64,000 nt of DNA from Rhizobium esperanzae (GTDB lineage Bacteria; Pseudomonadota; Alphaproteobacteria; Rhizobiales; Rhizobiaceae): assembly GCF_014197615.1 (NCBI RefSeq), contig NZ_JACIFY010000014.1, positions 1-64,000 of the forward strand, given 5' to 3'. Shown here piece after piece: positions 1 through 8,622 of the stretch (positions are counted from its first letter, which is position 1; each line of letters begins with the position of its first letter). Both the position numbers and the translations under genes were made by a program. The notes below the pieces were generated by a model that saw nothing but the letters and a program-made list of their open reading frames with translations, had not been told where the DNA came from and made no database searches.

Positions 1-2621
1 TCGATCACTGTCACATCGGTATCGGTGAAATCAATGACGTTGTCGGCGTTTAAGTCGCTCGTCGTCGTCTTCGACAATCCGTTGGCGGTGGTGACTGTGG
101 TGGATTTCGAGCGCTTAATGAAGGACGCGTTGGTGTTGTAGACGATCGTGTCCAGCGTCACGTCGCCTGAGGCTGCCGTGGTGGAGGTGGTGACGGTTTT
201 GGTTTCGGTCGGGCCGTTGCCGTCCGCGTCCGTCTCTACGGTGATGGTGCGCCCATCAGCGCTGGTTGTTGTGTAGACGATGGAGAGGTTCTTGCCGTTG
301 GCGCTTGTCTCTTTGGTCGTCTTCTTGCGAGTGCCGTCCGCAGCGACCGTCGTTGTCTCGGTGACGATGTTGTCATAAGCGCCGTTGCCGTCGCGATCGA
401 GGCTGGTCGTCTTCGTCAGTCCGTCGGCCGAGCCATTGACAGCTGTCCCGAAAAGGACCGTACCATTAACGCTGAGTTGTTGCGTGGTCGTGGTGGTCGA
501 ACCATCGGCGCTTTTGACGAAAGTCTGCCGTTGGTCGGCAATGCCATCACCGTCCTGATCGAGCGTGGTCGTCACCGTCAGATGATCGGCGCTTGTGACT
601 GTCGTGGTACGGTCGGAAAGCGACCCGTCGGCATTGAAGTTGGACACAGTCTTCGTCTGCAGGCCTGATGCATCGGCGGTCAGCATATTTGTCTGCGAGC
701 GGTCGAAGGTGCCGTTGCCGTCGTCGTCGAACTGCGTCTGAACGCTTTTTCCATCAGCACTTGTGGTCACGACGTTGCGGAAGGCCAGACTGCCGTCCTT
801 ATTGTAGGCAAGGATCGTCTTCTCGATCGAGCTGTCGGCTTTCGTCGTGCTGGTCGTCCGAACAATGTAGGCGGAATTATTAGCAACTAATTGCGCGTCC
901 CCAACAGTTCCCGTCGTGCCGTCGGCTCGGGTGAATGTCGTTGTACCCGTAATGGCAGAGCCGTCATTAAAGGTCTGGCCACTGCCCTTCGGCGTCAGGT
1001 CGATCGAAGTGATGCCGAGGCTGTCGAGCGTTACAAGCTGGCCGTTGACCTCTACGCGGAACTTCGACCATTGAGCATCGCCTGCGTCCAGCTTGCCGTT
1101 GCCGTTCGTGTCGAAGACATGCTTTAGCGCCTCAAGGTCACTGGCGGCCGAGGAATCCCACTCGGTAAAGACAAACTCGCTCGAACGGCTGATCTTGCCA
1201 TCGCCATCGGCGTCAAGCACGAGAACGCCGGTGCCTTGGGCCACCCACGCTGTTCGAGACTGATAGCCGTTACCTTCGAGATCGATGAATCGAGAGGAAG
1301 AATCGATAGATTCGATTTTAAGCCCGTCGCCTGAAATATCTAGGAGGACGGGATAATATGCACCTGATCCAAGGGCATCGCGGAGGTTTCCGGGATTATT
1401 CCCCTTGTTGGGATTTGTTCCGTTGTTGGTTCCCTTGGGCCCCTTCGAGTTGCCCGGCCCGTTCGGATCAACCACTCCTCTGCTGCCGCCTTTGCCGCCG
1501 CTGCCGGATCCTCGCACTGAGCTGGCATTATTTGCTCGAACGCCCTCATCTGGCCCGTTCCAGTTCGAATAATCGCTTGGGCGGGAACTAGGCGTTGGAC
1601 CATACTGAGGAGTGGATGCAAAACCTCCTGATCGCCGGCCGCCCCCCGTGGACGATCCACCAGAGGACGAGCCAGCGCCGCCCCCAGACGCACTACCGCC
1701 TCCAGAGGATTGGCCAGAAGAAGATCCTCCCCACGATGAGCCGCCATAGATGTCGCCCGATCCGCCCCGACCAGACGATGCGGAGTATTGCCCTGCTTCG
1801 CCAGAGTAAGAGGCATCCCAGTCGTTCCGAAAATCCGACAACGATGCAGGTTTAAGTGGAGTTACGGACGTCAGTGGCGAGGGGGCGGTTAAGGGGTTAA
1901 AATTGATGGGGTCAATAGGAAGATCAGGCGCCTGTGGGGTGGGTGTGCTCGGGCTGTTTAAAATCGATGAAAACGGGTCTCGTGATTCGCTAGGACCTGA
2001 AGGCGCATATTGAAGAGGTGAAGCCCCGCCTTGCCGCTGGTCTAGCTCACCGCCGTAGTTGAACGCCGAGTTCCAATTTTGAAGTATTTGAGGGGGCGCA
2101 ACGCTTCGAAATTGATCGAGTCTCGACGAAGTTCCTCCGCCTGCCACGTGATCGAGTATCTGGTATAAATTTTCGAGAAAATGAGCCTGAGCCTCAAGGG
2201 GAAGCTTTAAATATCGCTGGTCACTGGGTAGATTAGGGTAAAATTTTCCCGAAAATATATTGTCGTAATTATAGGCTTCTTCCTTTCCATACTTTTTGGC
2301 TTCTTCCGCAATTCTTATAGGAAGGTTTATGCCGCGCTGATGTTGCCAAACATGCGCCATTTCATGGATGAAGGTAGCGCGCAGCTCCGGATCTTTTTCT
2401 AACGCAAAATCCTTTGAGTACCGATCGGAAGCTACCTGCCCCTTTACCGTCGGAAAATAGATGCTTCCGTTAGGCGCATGAGGCCGATCAATGCCAAGAT
2501 CAAATAATCCCAACATTCGCCAATTCTCATTATAAACCTTCACGGTCGAGTAATCGATCAGAGAACCAAAAATGCTTCGTGCCAATTCGATCTCGTTTAC
2601 CGTTAAATTTCTACCTGACAT
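1..2621 (-). CDS. N-terminal part of a giant zinc-motif / EF-hand / Thr-rich repeat protein (runs off the window)
   Basis: An open frame begins with ATG at 2621 (weak GAGGAAG upstream) and continues for 873 codons past position 1, so the C-terminus is missing. Domains seen: residues 1-100 with HEMAH at 86-90 followed by VWQHQ, a zinc-metallopeptidase-like motif as in DUF4157/'vgr-related' proteins. A Ser/Gly-rich low-complexity linker lies at about 270-340 and an Asn/Gly/Pro-rich stretch to about 420. Two calcium-binding-type loops (DADGDGKIS near 470 and DTNGNGKLD near 505) follow. From about 545 onward there are Thr-rich repeats of roughly 50 residues carrying D-x-DGDG and SADG/TADG motifs. 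No signal peptide is visible. The build resembles large rhizobial calcium-binding or polymorphic-toxin-like surface proteins; whether it ends in a toxin domain cannot be seen. A fragment of the same calcium-loop segment occurs at 5408-5520. Confidence 0.8.
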   Translation of the reverse strand, partial: MSGRNLTVNEIELARSIFGSLIDYSTVKVYNENWRMLGLFDLGIDRPHAPNGSIYFPTVKGQVASDRYSKDFALEKDPELRATFIHEMAHVWQHQRGINLPIRIAEEAKKYGKEEAYNYDNIFSGKFYPNLPSDQRYLKLPLEAQAHFLENLYQILDHVAGGGTSSRLDQFRSVAPPQILQNWNSAFNYGGELDQRQGGASPLQYAPSGPSESRDPFSSILNSPSTPTPQAPDLPIDPINFNPLTAPSPLTSVTPLKPASLSDFRNDWDASYSGEAGQYSASSGRGGSGDIYGGSSWGGSSSGQSSGGGSASGGGAGSSSGGSSTGGGRRSGGFASTPQYGPTPSSRPSDYSNWNGPDEGVRANNASSVRGSGSGGKGGSRGVVDPNGPGNSKGPKGTNNGTNPNKGNNPGNLRDALGSGAYYPVLLDISGDGLKIESIDSSSRFIDLEGNGYQSRTAWVAQGTGVLVLDADGDGKISRSSEFVFTEWDSSAASDLEALKHVFDTNGNGKLDAGDAQWSKFRVEVNGQLVTLDSLGITSIDLTPKGSGQTFNDGSAITGTTTFTRADGTTGTVGDAQLVANNSAYIVRTTSTTKADSSIEKTILAYNKDGSLAFRNVVTTSADGKSVQTQFDDDGNGTFDRSQTNMLTADASGLQTKTVSNFNADGSLSDRTTTVTSADHLTVTTTLDQDGDGIADQRQTFVKSADGSTTTTTQQLSVNGTVLFGTAVNGSADGLTKTTSLDRDGNGAYDNIVTETTTVAADGTRKKTTKETSANGKNLSIVYTTTSADGRTITVETDADGNGPTETKTVTTSTTAASGDVTLDTIVYNTNASFIKRSKSTTVTTANGLSKTTTSDLNADNVIDFTDTDVTVI

Positions 2622-2667
2622 CTATCTTCCTCTGTGTTTATATTTAATTTAATATCCATATTGTATA

Positions 2668-3276
2668 TTATGGACCATTTTTTCCTGGAAGACAGAATGC
2701 GGGCCTAGGTGCACGATCCATTAAGGCAATGTACTGCTCAAAAGAAGGAATTATCTTTAATTTTATCGCTTTATCGAAGCATAAATCGAGAGTGTTTTCT
2801 TTTGACTTGAAGCATTTGTTCACTTCGCGGATATGCTTTATGTCATCAGCGCTGACTGAATTCATTTGGTCATCGTCAAGTATTCCGGATCTGCGCAACA
2901 TCTGACTAGCATCTTCGTCATTGCGCCCGTACAATATAAGTGCAACGAAATTGTTGACTGAGTATTCTGCGACAGCGCTTTTACTGAGCGAAAAATAAGA
3001 TGGCGGCACAAGCCCTCGATAAGCTATAAGCAAAAGCGCTATTGACGCGAGTGTTTCAGAGTTTCCTGTACGAGCTACTTTCCAAACTTCTTGCCAGACT
3101 TGATCGCATCGCCCGCTATCGAGCATTTTTTTAAGTTCATCGTTTCGAGGCGGAGATTTACCTTGATCTGCAAGCGCGATTACAGAGGAGCATTGCAGTA
3201 TCCCCATAGATAATGAGACTGATAGTATTGTGTTCACCACGAATCGACGACTCAAAGTTGTCAACGTCAAGTACAT
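2668..3276 (-). CDS. small secreted hypothetical protein, 202 aa
   Basis: ATG at 3276 is preceded by a strong AGGAG, so the start is well supported. Residues 1-37 look like a signal peptide (RR pair, hydrophobic core, ALADQ cleavage region). The mature part contains several cysteines (GRCDQ, NKCFK, DLCFD, AFCLP) and is otherwise helical and charged. It ends 46 bp before the start of the giant minus-strand gene, so the two may share a transcript. Base composition is clearly more AT-rich than the metabolic genes in the window, suggesting acquisition by transfer. I do not recognise the family; a periplasmic accessory or immunity-type partner of the giant protein is possible but only inferred from position. 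Confidence 0.6.
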   Translation of the reverse strand: MYLTLTTLSRRFVVNTILSVSLSMGILQCSSVIALADQGKSPPRNDELKKMLDSGRCDQVWQEVWKVARTGNSETLASIALLLIAYRGLVPPSYFSLSKSAVAEYSVNNFVALILYGRNDEDASQMLRRSGILDDDQMNSVSADDIKHIREVNKCFKSKENTLDLCFDKAIKLKIIPSFEQYIALMDRAPRPAFCLPGKNGP

Positions 3277-3377
3277 CTTTCTCCTATAACTCCGTCACAA
3301 GTCTGTCAGTATTTGCCGTTTTACTCCCACTACGATCATTTGGCCGCGATAGTAGTGTAAAAACAAAGGGTCCTATG

Positions 3378-3520
3378 CATACGAGGAACCGCTTTACCGA
3401 CCATCAGAACTGCCCCCTACGATCCCACCCCGAATAAATGCAACTTCCTGCTGAATAATTCTACTTTTCATAAAGTGTCAATAGTCGGCCAAACAATTCA
3501 GGTTATTTTGCGCGGCAGGC
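3378..3520. repeat. direct repeat copy A (~143 bp)
   Basis: This stretch matches 5558-5694 in the same orientation with scattered substitutions and one ~10-bp insertion. Shared blocks include GAATAAATGCAACTTC, GTGTCAATAGTCGGCC and TTTGCGCGGCAGGC. It sits just upstream (minus-strand sense) of the small secreted gene, so it may be an ancestral promoter region or a recombination scar. The rest of 3277-3377 shows no gene. Confidence 0.75.
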
Positions 3521-3811
3521 CTACAATATACATCTTTTTAGAGCCACTCGATCACTCCCACGCTTGCTTAAGAAGATGGAGATGCATGGATTCGCGCTCA
3601 AGCCTTTGAACCCGTCCAGCAATTTCCGTTTTTCTTTCACCAAGATCACTGTGTGCATGGCGTTGCGCTCACCGTTCCAATAGCCGGTGGCTGCTGTCCC
3701 GCTCTCGTTGGACAGCAAAGCTAAATAGCCGTCAGCCTCCATGACGAAATCGCTAGCTCTTTCTCCGTACGGCCCCCAAAAGAGCAAGCACCGTTGATCA
3801 CTTTTTACCAT
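3521..3811 (-). pseudogene. short orphan ORF or remnant, 96 codons
   Basis: A minus-strand reading from ATG 3811 gives a plausible soluble C-terminal segment (WGPYGERASDF ... TGYWNGERN) ending exactly at the edge of repeat A. No ribosome binding site or family is evident, and it lies among decayed genes. It may be the 3' end of a lost gene rather than a functional one. Confidence 0.3.
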
Positions 3812-4240
3812 CGACCTGGAGCAGGGACGACTGAAAGGTTTTGGGAACGGGCGAAGCTGACGAACTGCTTGTGGAAGCCTGTGCCGCGTTGGCAAAGCAT
3901 GCATTGAAAATGGAACCGCCTCGGCAGCGCCCTTCAGGCTGACAACGACCTGCTTGCCATCGGAGGCAGTGATGGCAATTTCGCGGCCATGGACCGCCTG
4001 TTCAGCAGTTCCTTCGCGCTAAATTCAGTCCACCCGAAGTAAGCATTTGAGCCACCGATCAAAGAATAAGGCAGGCGTCCATCGACGCGCCACGTCGCAA
4101 TCGTGTCGCCGACAACGAGGCCGTCAACGTAGCCGGTCAGATCTTTGCCGGACGAGCCCATGAAGCCGACCGTGATGCCTGCAGCTTTTGTTTCTGCGTA
4201 GCAGGTTTCGCCCCAGTTCTCCTCGGACCTTCGCCGAAAC
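3812..4240 (-). pseudogene. frameshifted remnant of a hypothetical, probably exported protein
   Basis: Minus-strand coding sense can be followed through at least three frames. One frame reads ETCYAETKAAGITVGFMGS and on to WTEFSAKELL; it then shifts to EQAVHGREIAITASDGK and on to LKGAAEAVPF, and then shifts again. No single frame is open across the region and no start is evident. The product family is not recognised. It is one of several adjacent gene fragments between the two direct repeats. Confidence 0.5.
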
Positions 4241-4360
4241 GGCAGGGTTTTGCCAGTGATCCGTGAACTCGATCTTCCCGGCCCAAATTTAGTTTCTGCC
4301 GGAAAGTTGAACCTTCCAGCTAATCTCGCTCAATCGTCGATCTTCATGCCGGCACGGCCC

Positions 4361-4750
4361 TCACGCGCCACCGTCCTTCTCAGCGCTCGCCGCCATATGC
4401 CTAAGCTCATCCCAGAGGCTTTCCGCAAAACTGCGTAGGACGGTAAGTTCGAAGCTGTCATCGCCGGCGCGGACGATCTGGACGGAGATGTGGCCGATCA
4501 TGGTCATCGCCGAACTGCCTTCCGGGAAGACGGCGGGATCGAGATCGACGGCGGTGCCCTTTGAAAGAAGCACGCGCGAAGATCGTCCTGATATGCCGAT
4601 GCGGACGTGACCGTGGCTCTGGTCCATGACGAAGGCTTTTCCCGCGAGTGCTGCCGCAAGAGCGGCACGGCTGGCGGGGGAAAGCGGCTCGTTGCCGGCG
4701 ACGAACCATTGGCGGAAGCCGGCCTTGCGGATCGAACTGTTGGTAAAGCC
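4361..4750 (-). pseudogene. soxG: sarcosine oxidase gamma subunit (SoxG) remnant
   Basis: The frame ending at 4361 reads VRIGISGRSSRVLLSKG, AVDLDPAVFPEG, MTMIGHISVQIVRAGDD and LTVLRSFAESLWDELR. These match the order of conserved blocks of SoxG, the small subunit of heterotetrameric sarcosine oxidase. The C-terminus looks intact but no start codon or proper N-terminus precedes it; sequence runs directly into soxA-like sequence in another frame. No soxB or soxD is nearby, so this is decayed debris. Confidence 0.7.
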
Positions 4751-4763
4751 GGCTTTGGCCAAT

Positions 4764-4900
4764 TCCGTTGATCTCGGCATGGGTGACGTGGCCCTTTTCG
4801 ATGCGCATAACGCCGAGCGCTTCGACACCATAGGCTGAGATGCCGTGTTTCTCGCCTGCCGCCACGATGGCATCGGCAACGCCTTCACCGTAGCCGGCCG
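4764..4900 (-). pseudogene. soxA: sarcosine oxidase alpha subunit (SoxA) fragment
   Basis: About 45 codons (EKHGISAYGVEALGVMRIEK, then GHVTHAEING) match the aminomethyltransferase-like C-terminal domain of SoxA, where a GxEALxxMRIEKG block is conserved. The reading is lost just after AEINGI and the soxG remnant follows in a different frame, keeping the natural soxA-soxG order. A large internal deletion of an ancestral sox operon explains both pieces. Confidence 0.65.
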
Positions 4901-5031
4901 GCACCGCCAGCTCGTGTTGCCTATGTCGAATGAATTGAATCAAAATGTTACTTGAATATCCTTCATTATATTGCTGCAGCGCTCGGAATCCAGGCCCATA
5001 ACTATCTCCGGCAATGTTGTGATTTATTAGT

Positions 5032-5289
5032 TCAGCGGGAATTCTTATTGATATTTACCAATATAAAGGCAATCTGATATATTAATATCGGCAACAGAAC
5101 ATAAGCATTCAGGATAAGCGTGAAAATTATCCAGGACTTTATGTATTCAAGCTCGTTTCCTTTAGACGGAAAAGAAAACGCCCTATCAAACGACGAAACA
5201 GAATATATGAAGTAAAATACGAAAATATTTGAAATAACTAAATATATAAATATCGCCCATAGCGTTTTCTTACCAGGAATCAATCTCAT
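5032..5289 (-). CDS. small two-helix membrane protein, 85 aa
   Basis: ATG at 5289; two strongly hydrophobic segments (about residues 10-31 and 51-78) with a short polar loop between. It is very AT-rich compared with its surroundings, indicating foreign origin. Upstream in the same direction lies the duplicated calcium-loop fragment of the giant protein. An immunity-like membrane protein left from a toxin cassette is a possibility based only on this placement. The family is not recognised. Confidence 0.45.
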   Translation of the reverse strand: MRLIPGKKTLWAIFIYLVISNIFVFYFIYSVSSFDRAFSFPSKGNELEYIKSWIIFTLILNAYVLLPILIYQIAFILVNINKNSR

Positions 5290-5407
5290 GCCGCCCCGCC
5301 GAATTTTACTTTTTATTTAATTGCTCTAAGAACGAAAAATTTACCGACTGCTGACAATTAGATTGAAAATTATCACCGTGGTGATGATTAAGTAGCTGTC
5401 GAAGACA

Positions 5408-5520
5408 TACGGCCTCAAGGTCACTGGTCGCCGAAGAATCCCATTCAGTAAAGACGAATTTGCTCGATCGGCTGATTTTGCCGTCCATCGGCGTCGAGAA
5501 CGCGAACACCAGTGCCTACC
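5408..5520 (-). pseudogene. duplicated calcium-loop fragment of the giant protein
   Basis: Minus-strand sequence encodes GTGVRVLDADG, then after a small deletion and frame change GKISRSSKFVFTEWDSSA and SDLEA. This is nearly identical to residues about 460-495 of the giant gene at 1-2621. The homology ends where an unrelated AT-rich tail begins. It shows that at least one more copy of that gene, or of its 3' part, once lay here. Confidence 0.8.
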
Positions 5521-5557
5521 CTCAAATTGAGATGCAGAATCCTAAAAAGAGTTCTAG

Positions 5558-5694
5558 CCATATGAGGAATTCGCTTTACGGACCATCAAAACTGCCCCAC
5601 GCCCCGAATAAATGCAACTTCTTGCTGAGAATTTCTAATTGTCATGAAGTGTCAATAGTCGGCCAAACAATTCATATCATTTTGCGCGGCAGGC
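5558..5694. repeat. direct repeat copy B (~137 bp)
   Basis: Second copy of the repeat at 3378-3520, same orientation, lacking a ~10-bp block present in copy A. It lies immediately 5' (minus-strand sense) of the calcium-loop fragment and abuts the purB remnant. Confidence 0.75.
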
Positions 5695-5714
5695 TGCAGT
5701 AGGCGTCTTCGCGG

Positions 5715-6030
5715 GAAGCGCCGGCCGCGGAGTTTGTTGAGGTTCTTCTCCATGTTCTCAGGATAGACCAGCAGCTTTTCGATGACGTCGGCCAGCCGCG
5801 AGAGGGCGAAATCGAAGGTGAGCGTGGCGTCTGGGCCGATCATGCGTTCGACCGAGGGAGTGGGAGATATCGCGCTCGTGCCATAGGGCGACGTTTTCTA
5901 TGGCAGGCAGGGCGTAGGAGCGGACCATGCGGGCCAGGCAGCAGGTTCTCGACAGCACCGGATTACGCTTGTGCCGTATGGCCGAGAGGCCCTTCCCGCC
6001 GGCGAAAAAGTGCGCTGCTTCAGTGCCTTG
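5715..6030 (-). pseudogene. purB: adenylosuccinate lyase (PurB) fragment
   Basis: Reading the minus strand gives FFAGGKGLSAIRHKRNPVLS, then ARMVRSYALPAIENVALWHE and RDISHS. A one-base frame change follows, then MIGPDATLTFDFALSRLADV and IEKLLVYPENMEKNLNKLRG. These are consecutive conserved blocks of PurB, including a relic of the fumarase-superfamily signature (normally SSAMPHKRNP). The fragment lacks both ends, has at least one frameshift and a changed signature, so it cannot be functional; a working copy must exist elsewhere. Confidence 0.8.
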
Positions 6031-6066
6031 AGCAGGTGATCGACGACGTCAACAGATCTCTTCTGA

Positions 6067-7053
6067 TCACACCCTCTGCCGTGGCGAGCGGGCCATCAGC
6101 CGGGCATAGGCGATGGCCGACAGCATGTTGACGTGGTTGGCTTTGCCGGTGCCGGCAATGTCGAAAGCGGTGCCGTGATCGACCGAGACGCGGTCGATCG
6201 GCAGGCCGAGCGAGACGTTGACCGCCGTCTCGAAGGCGACGAGCTTGATCGGGATATGACCCTGGTCGTGATATTGGGCAATGACCAGATCGAAGGCGCC
6301 GTTATAGGCGCGGGCGAACACTGTATCGGCCGAGATCGGCCCGACGACGTTGATACCCCTGGCCTGTGCCTGTTCGACGGCGGGCGCCAGGAATTCCATG
6401 TCCTCGGTGCCGAACAGGCCGTTTTCGCCGCAATGCGGATTGAGGCCGGCAACGGCGATGCGTGCGGTCTTGCCGAGGCGCAGGAAGTGCCGGTGGCCGG
6501 CTTCGATAGTCGCCAGCACCCGCTCGGTCCTGGCGCGTTCGATCGCCCCCTTCAGCGAGATATGGGTGGAGACATGGATGGTGTTCAGCCGCTCGGAGGC
6601 AAGCAGCATGAAGGAGCTCTTCGAGCCGGTGAGATGGGCAAGAAGCCCGGTATGGCCGTCATGGTGATGGCCGGCGAGGTTCATCGCCTCCTTGTTGATC
6701 GGCGCGGTGACGATGACATCGGCCTGACCCGACATGGCAAGATCGACGGCGCGGGTGATATAGCGCACCGAGGCGTCGCCGGCGACGGGGCTGACCTTGC
6801 CGATCTCGGGCAGGGCGGCGCCAAGCGGGACTTCGTCGACGGCGATCCTGCCATCGCCGCCGGCATCGGCAGGCCCGAATTTCAGCCCGGTACCGCTGAC
6901 GCGGTCGGCGCGTTCCAGCGCTTCGGCATTGCCGACAATGACGAAATCGCGGCGCTCCTCGCTCGGAAGCGCCGCCAAGGCCTTGACGATCACCTCGGGA
7001 CCGACGCCAGAGGGATCACCGAGCGTCACCGCGACTTTCGCATTCCTGTCCAT
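6067..7053 (-). CDS. pdxA: PdxA-family 4-phospho-hydroxyacid dehydrogenase (PdxA2-like), 328 aa
   Basis: A full-length PdxA-type oxidative decarboxylase: TLGDPSGVGPE at the N-terminus, HHHDGHTG and AQYHDQGH metal-ligand motifs, and SVDHGTAFDIAGTGKA near the end. The ATG at 7053 is favoured over TTG 7059 because AAGGGA lies seven bases upstream. In vitamin B6 synthesis the enzyme acts on 4-phosphohydroxy-L-threonine. Paralogs beside a DUF1537 kinase instead oxidise D-threonate or D-erythronate 4-phosphate to dihydroxyacetone phosphate and CO2. A kinase of that type is at 16729-17790, so the catabolic role is preferred. It is the last gene of the minus-strand arm starting at 10724. Confidence 0.85.
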   Translation of the reverse strand: MDRNAKVAVTLGDPSGVGPEVIVKALAALPSEERRDFVIVGNAEALERADRVSGTGLKFGPADAGGDGRIAVDEVPLGAALPEIGKVSPVAGDASVRYITRAVDLAMSGQADVIVTAPINKEAMNLAGHHHDGHTGLLAHLTGSKSSFMLLASERLNTIHVSTHISLKGAIERARTERVLATIEAGHRHFLRLGKTARIAVAGLNPHCGENGLFGTEDMEFLAPAVEQAQARGINVVGPISADTVFARAYNGAFDLVIAQYHDQGHIPIKLVAFETAVNVSLGLPIDRVSVDHGTAFDIAGTGKANHVNMLSAIAYARLMARSPRQRV

Positions 7054-7090
7054 CGTCAAGTCCCTTCTGAAAACCGTCTTGCTTTAAATC

Positions 7091-7139
7091 CGGAGCATGA
7101 TGTCATCCGAAACCGCTCACGCGTTTCGGCATCAAACTC
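7091..7139. repeat. palindromic rhizobial intergenic repeat
   Basis: The gap between the alcohol dehydrogenase and pdxA holds CCGAAAC-N9-GTTTCGG (7107-7129) inside GGAGCATGATGTCATCC...CATCAAACTCTAAA, a pattern common between genes in Rhizobium. It may process or stabilise the polycistronic mRNA. Confidence 0.5.
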
Positions 7140-8272
7140 TAAAAGGCGGCTGCGTAAATCGAGCGAATGTCGGCGCGCGTGAGATCACGCGGATTGTTGT
7201 CGAGCAGGCGGCGGATGGCAAAGGCGTCGTCGGCCATGGCGTCGAGATCGTTTTCCGGCACGCCGAGCGCGGACAGCTTCATCTCGATGCCGAGTTCGGC
7301 GCAGAAAGCATAAGCCGCATCGAAGACGGATGCCGTATTTCCCGACGTTTGACGCCCGAGCGCCTGCATCACCGCCGTCGTCTTTTCCGGGGCCGACGGC
7401 GTGTTGAAGGCCAGCACATGTGGGAAGATCAGCGCATTCGCCGCGCCATGCGCCACATGCCAGCGCGTACCGAGCGGATAGGCGAGCGCATGGCCGCCGG
7501 CGGTATTGACCGGGCCGAGGCAGAAGCCGCCGTAAAGCGAGGCGAGCGACAGGCCGGCGCGGGCCTCGGCGTCGCTGCCGTCCTTGACGGCGCGGGCGAG
7601 ATATTTGCCGACCAGCCGCGTTCCCTCGATCGCATAGATGTCGACCATCGGATGGGCCTTGCGGTTGGTGAAGGCCTCGACGCAGTGAGCCATCGCGTCG
7701 ACGCCGGTGGCGGCCGTCGTGCGCGCCGGCACCGTGAAGGTGAGCGCCGGATCGATAACGGCGATGTCGGCCAGCATATGCAGGCTTTCGACGGCAAGCT
7801 TGGCCATCGTCTGGGGATCGGTGACCAGCGCGCGGATGCCCGCCTCGCTGCCGGTGCCCGAAGTCGTCGGCACCTGGGCGAGTGCTGCCTTGCGCGGCCC
7901 GTGCACCTTGTTCGGGCCGACGACCTCACGCAGCGTCTGGGCGGAGCCGGCAAGAACGGCGGCAAGTTTTGCCAGGTCCATGGCGCTGCCGCCGCCGAAG
8001 CCGACGATCAGTTCTGCTTCGGCCGCGTTCGCCGCCGCCAGCACTTTATCGAGATTGGCGGTATCCGGCTCGGGCGTCACTTCGGAGAAAACCGTCACCT
8101 CGCCCTTCAGCTCCAGCACGTCGATGCGCGAAGCGTTGAAAGCATCGGAGATGACAAGCGTGCGTCGATAGTCCTTTCCGGCAGCCCATGCGCCAAGCTT
8201 TCCCGCAGTGCCGATGCCGAATTCGATCAGATGCGGCCGAACGATCGTGATCGGCGAATCCAAGCTGGCCAT
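7139..8272 (-). CDS. iron-containing alcohol dehydrogenase / maleylacetate-reductase-like, 377 aa
   Basis: Group III Fe-ADH fold: a GFGGGSAMDLAK dinucleotide-binding loop near residue 94, PTTSGTGSE at about 136, and metal ligands in DAMAHCVEAF and the GGHALAYPLG / HVAHGAANA histidines. Length is typical. ATG at 8272 has GGGAGG upstream. Such enzymes interconvert an aldehyde or 2-oxo/hydroxy acid with NAD(P)H. Placement between a lyase/sialidase pair and PdxA suggests reduction or oxidation of a four-carbon intermediate; the exact substrate is unknown. A 350-bp upstream gap with repeated TTTACAATAA motifs suggests its own promoter. Confidence 0.85.
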   Translation of the reverse strand: MASLDSPITIVRPHLIEFGIGTAGKLGAWAAGKDYRRTLVISDAFNASRIDVLELKGEVTVFSEVTPEPDTANLDKVLAAANAAEAELIVGFGGGSAMDLAKLAAVLAGSAQTLREVVGPNKVHGPRKAALAQVPTTSGTGSEAGIRALVTDPQTMAKLAVESLHMLADIAVIDPALTFTVPARTTAATGVDAMAHCVEAFTNRKAHPMVDIYAIEGTRLVGKYLARAVKDGSDAEARAGLSLASLYGGFCLGPVNTAGGHALAYPLGTRWHVAHGAANALIFPHVLAFNTPSAPEKTTAVMQALGRQTSGNTASVFDAAYAFCAELGIEMKLSALGVPENDLDAMADDAFAIRRLLDNNPRDLTRADIRSIYAAAF

Positions 8273-8320
8273 GAACCAGTCCTCCCTGCAAGATCTTGCG
8301 GCAATTAGTGTCGCCTTCTT

Positions 8321-8439
8321 TATTGTAAAGTTGTAATGTCAATGTCAAGCCGGCATTCCATGGCGCGGAAATTTTTATCGCCCGGCATGGGCCTGACACG
8401 ACTTCAAAATCGGCGCTATCGTGCAGTTATTTACAATAA
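8321..8439. promoter_or_regulatory. candidate operators TTTACAATAA (two copies, opposite orientation)
   Basis: In the 350-bp gap 8273-8622 the decamer TTTACAATAA occurs at 8430-8439 and, as its exact reverse complement, at 8321-8330. A third exact copy lies at 10960-10969 before the ABC operon. The surrounding DNA is AT-rich and no gene was found in the gap. The FadR-family regulator at 17815 is the obvious candidate ligand-responsive repressor. Confidence 0.5.
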
Positions 8440-8622
8440 TATCAAAACGCTAAATGATTTTTAGCGACGGGAATACTTTTCGGGCGCGAAGAAGCGGCCG
8501 CCATCTGCCCGTCGGCGTCTCTTGTCAATTTCATCACCATTGAACCGGCCCAACGGCGGTGGTCCTGCATCCTTTCGCGCACGATCGGATGCAGGTTTAC
8601 AAACTTCCGTCTGCCGCTTCGA

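Noticed and set aside
1..1300. CRISPR or short tandem DNA repeat in the Thr-rich region
   Set aside because: The periodicity is at protein level (about 50 residues, diverged); there are no identical spaced DNA repeats.
6133..7182. Long plus-strand frame of 349 codons opposite pdxA
   Set aside because: It is the antisense shadow of a clear PdxA coding region; Arg/Gly/Asp-rich composition, no ribosome site and no family motifs.
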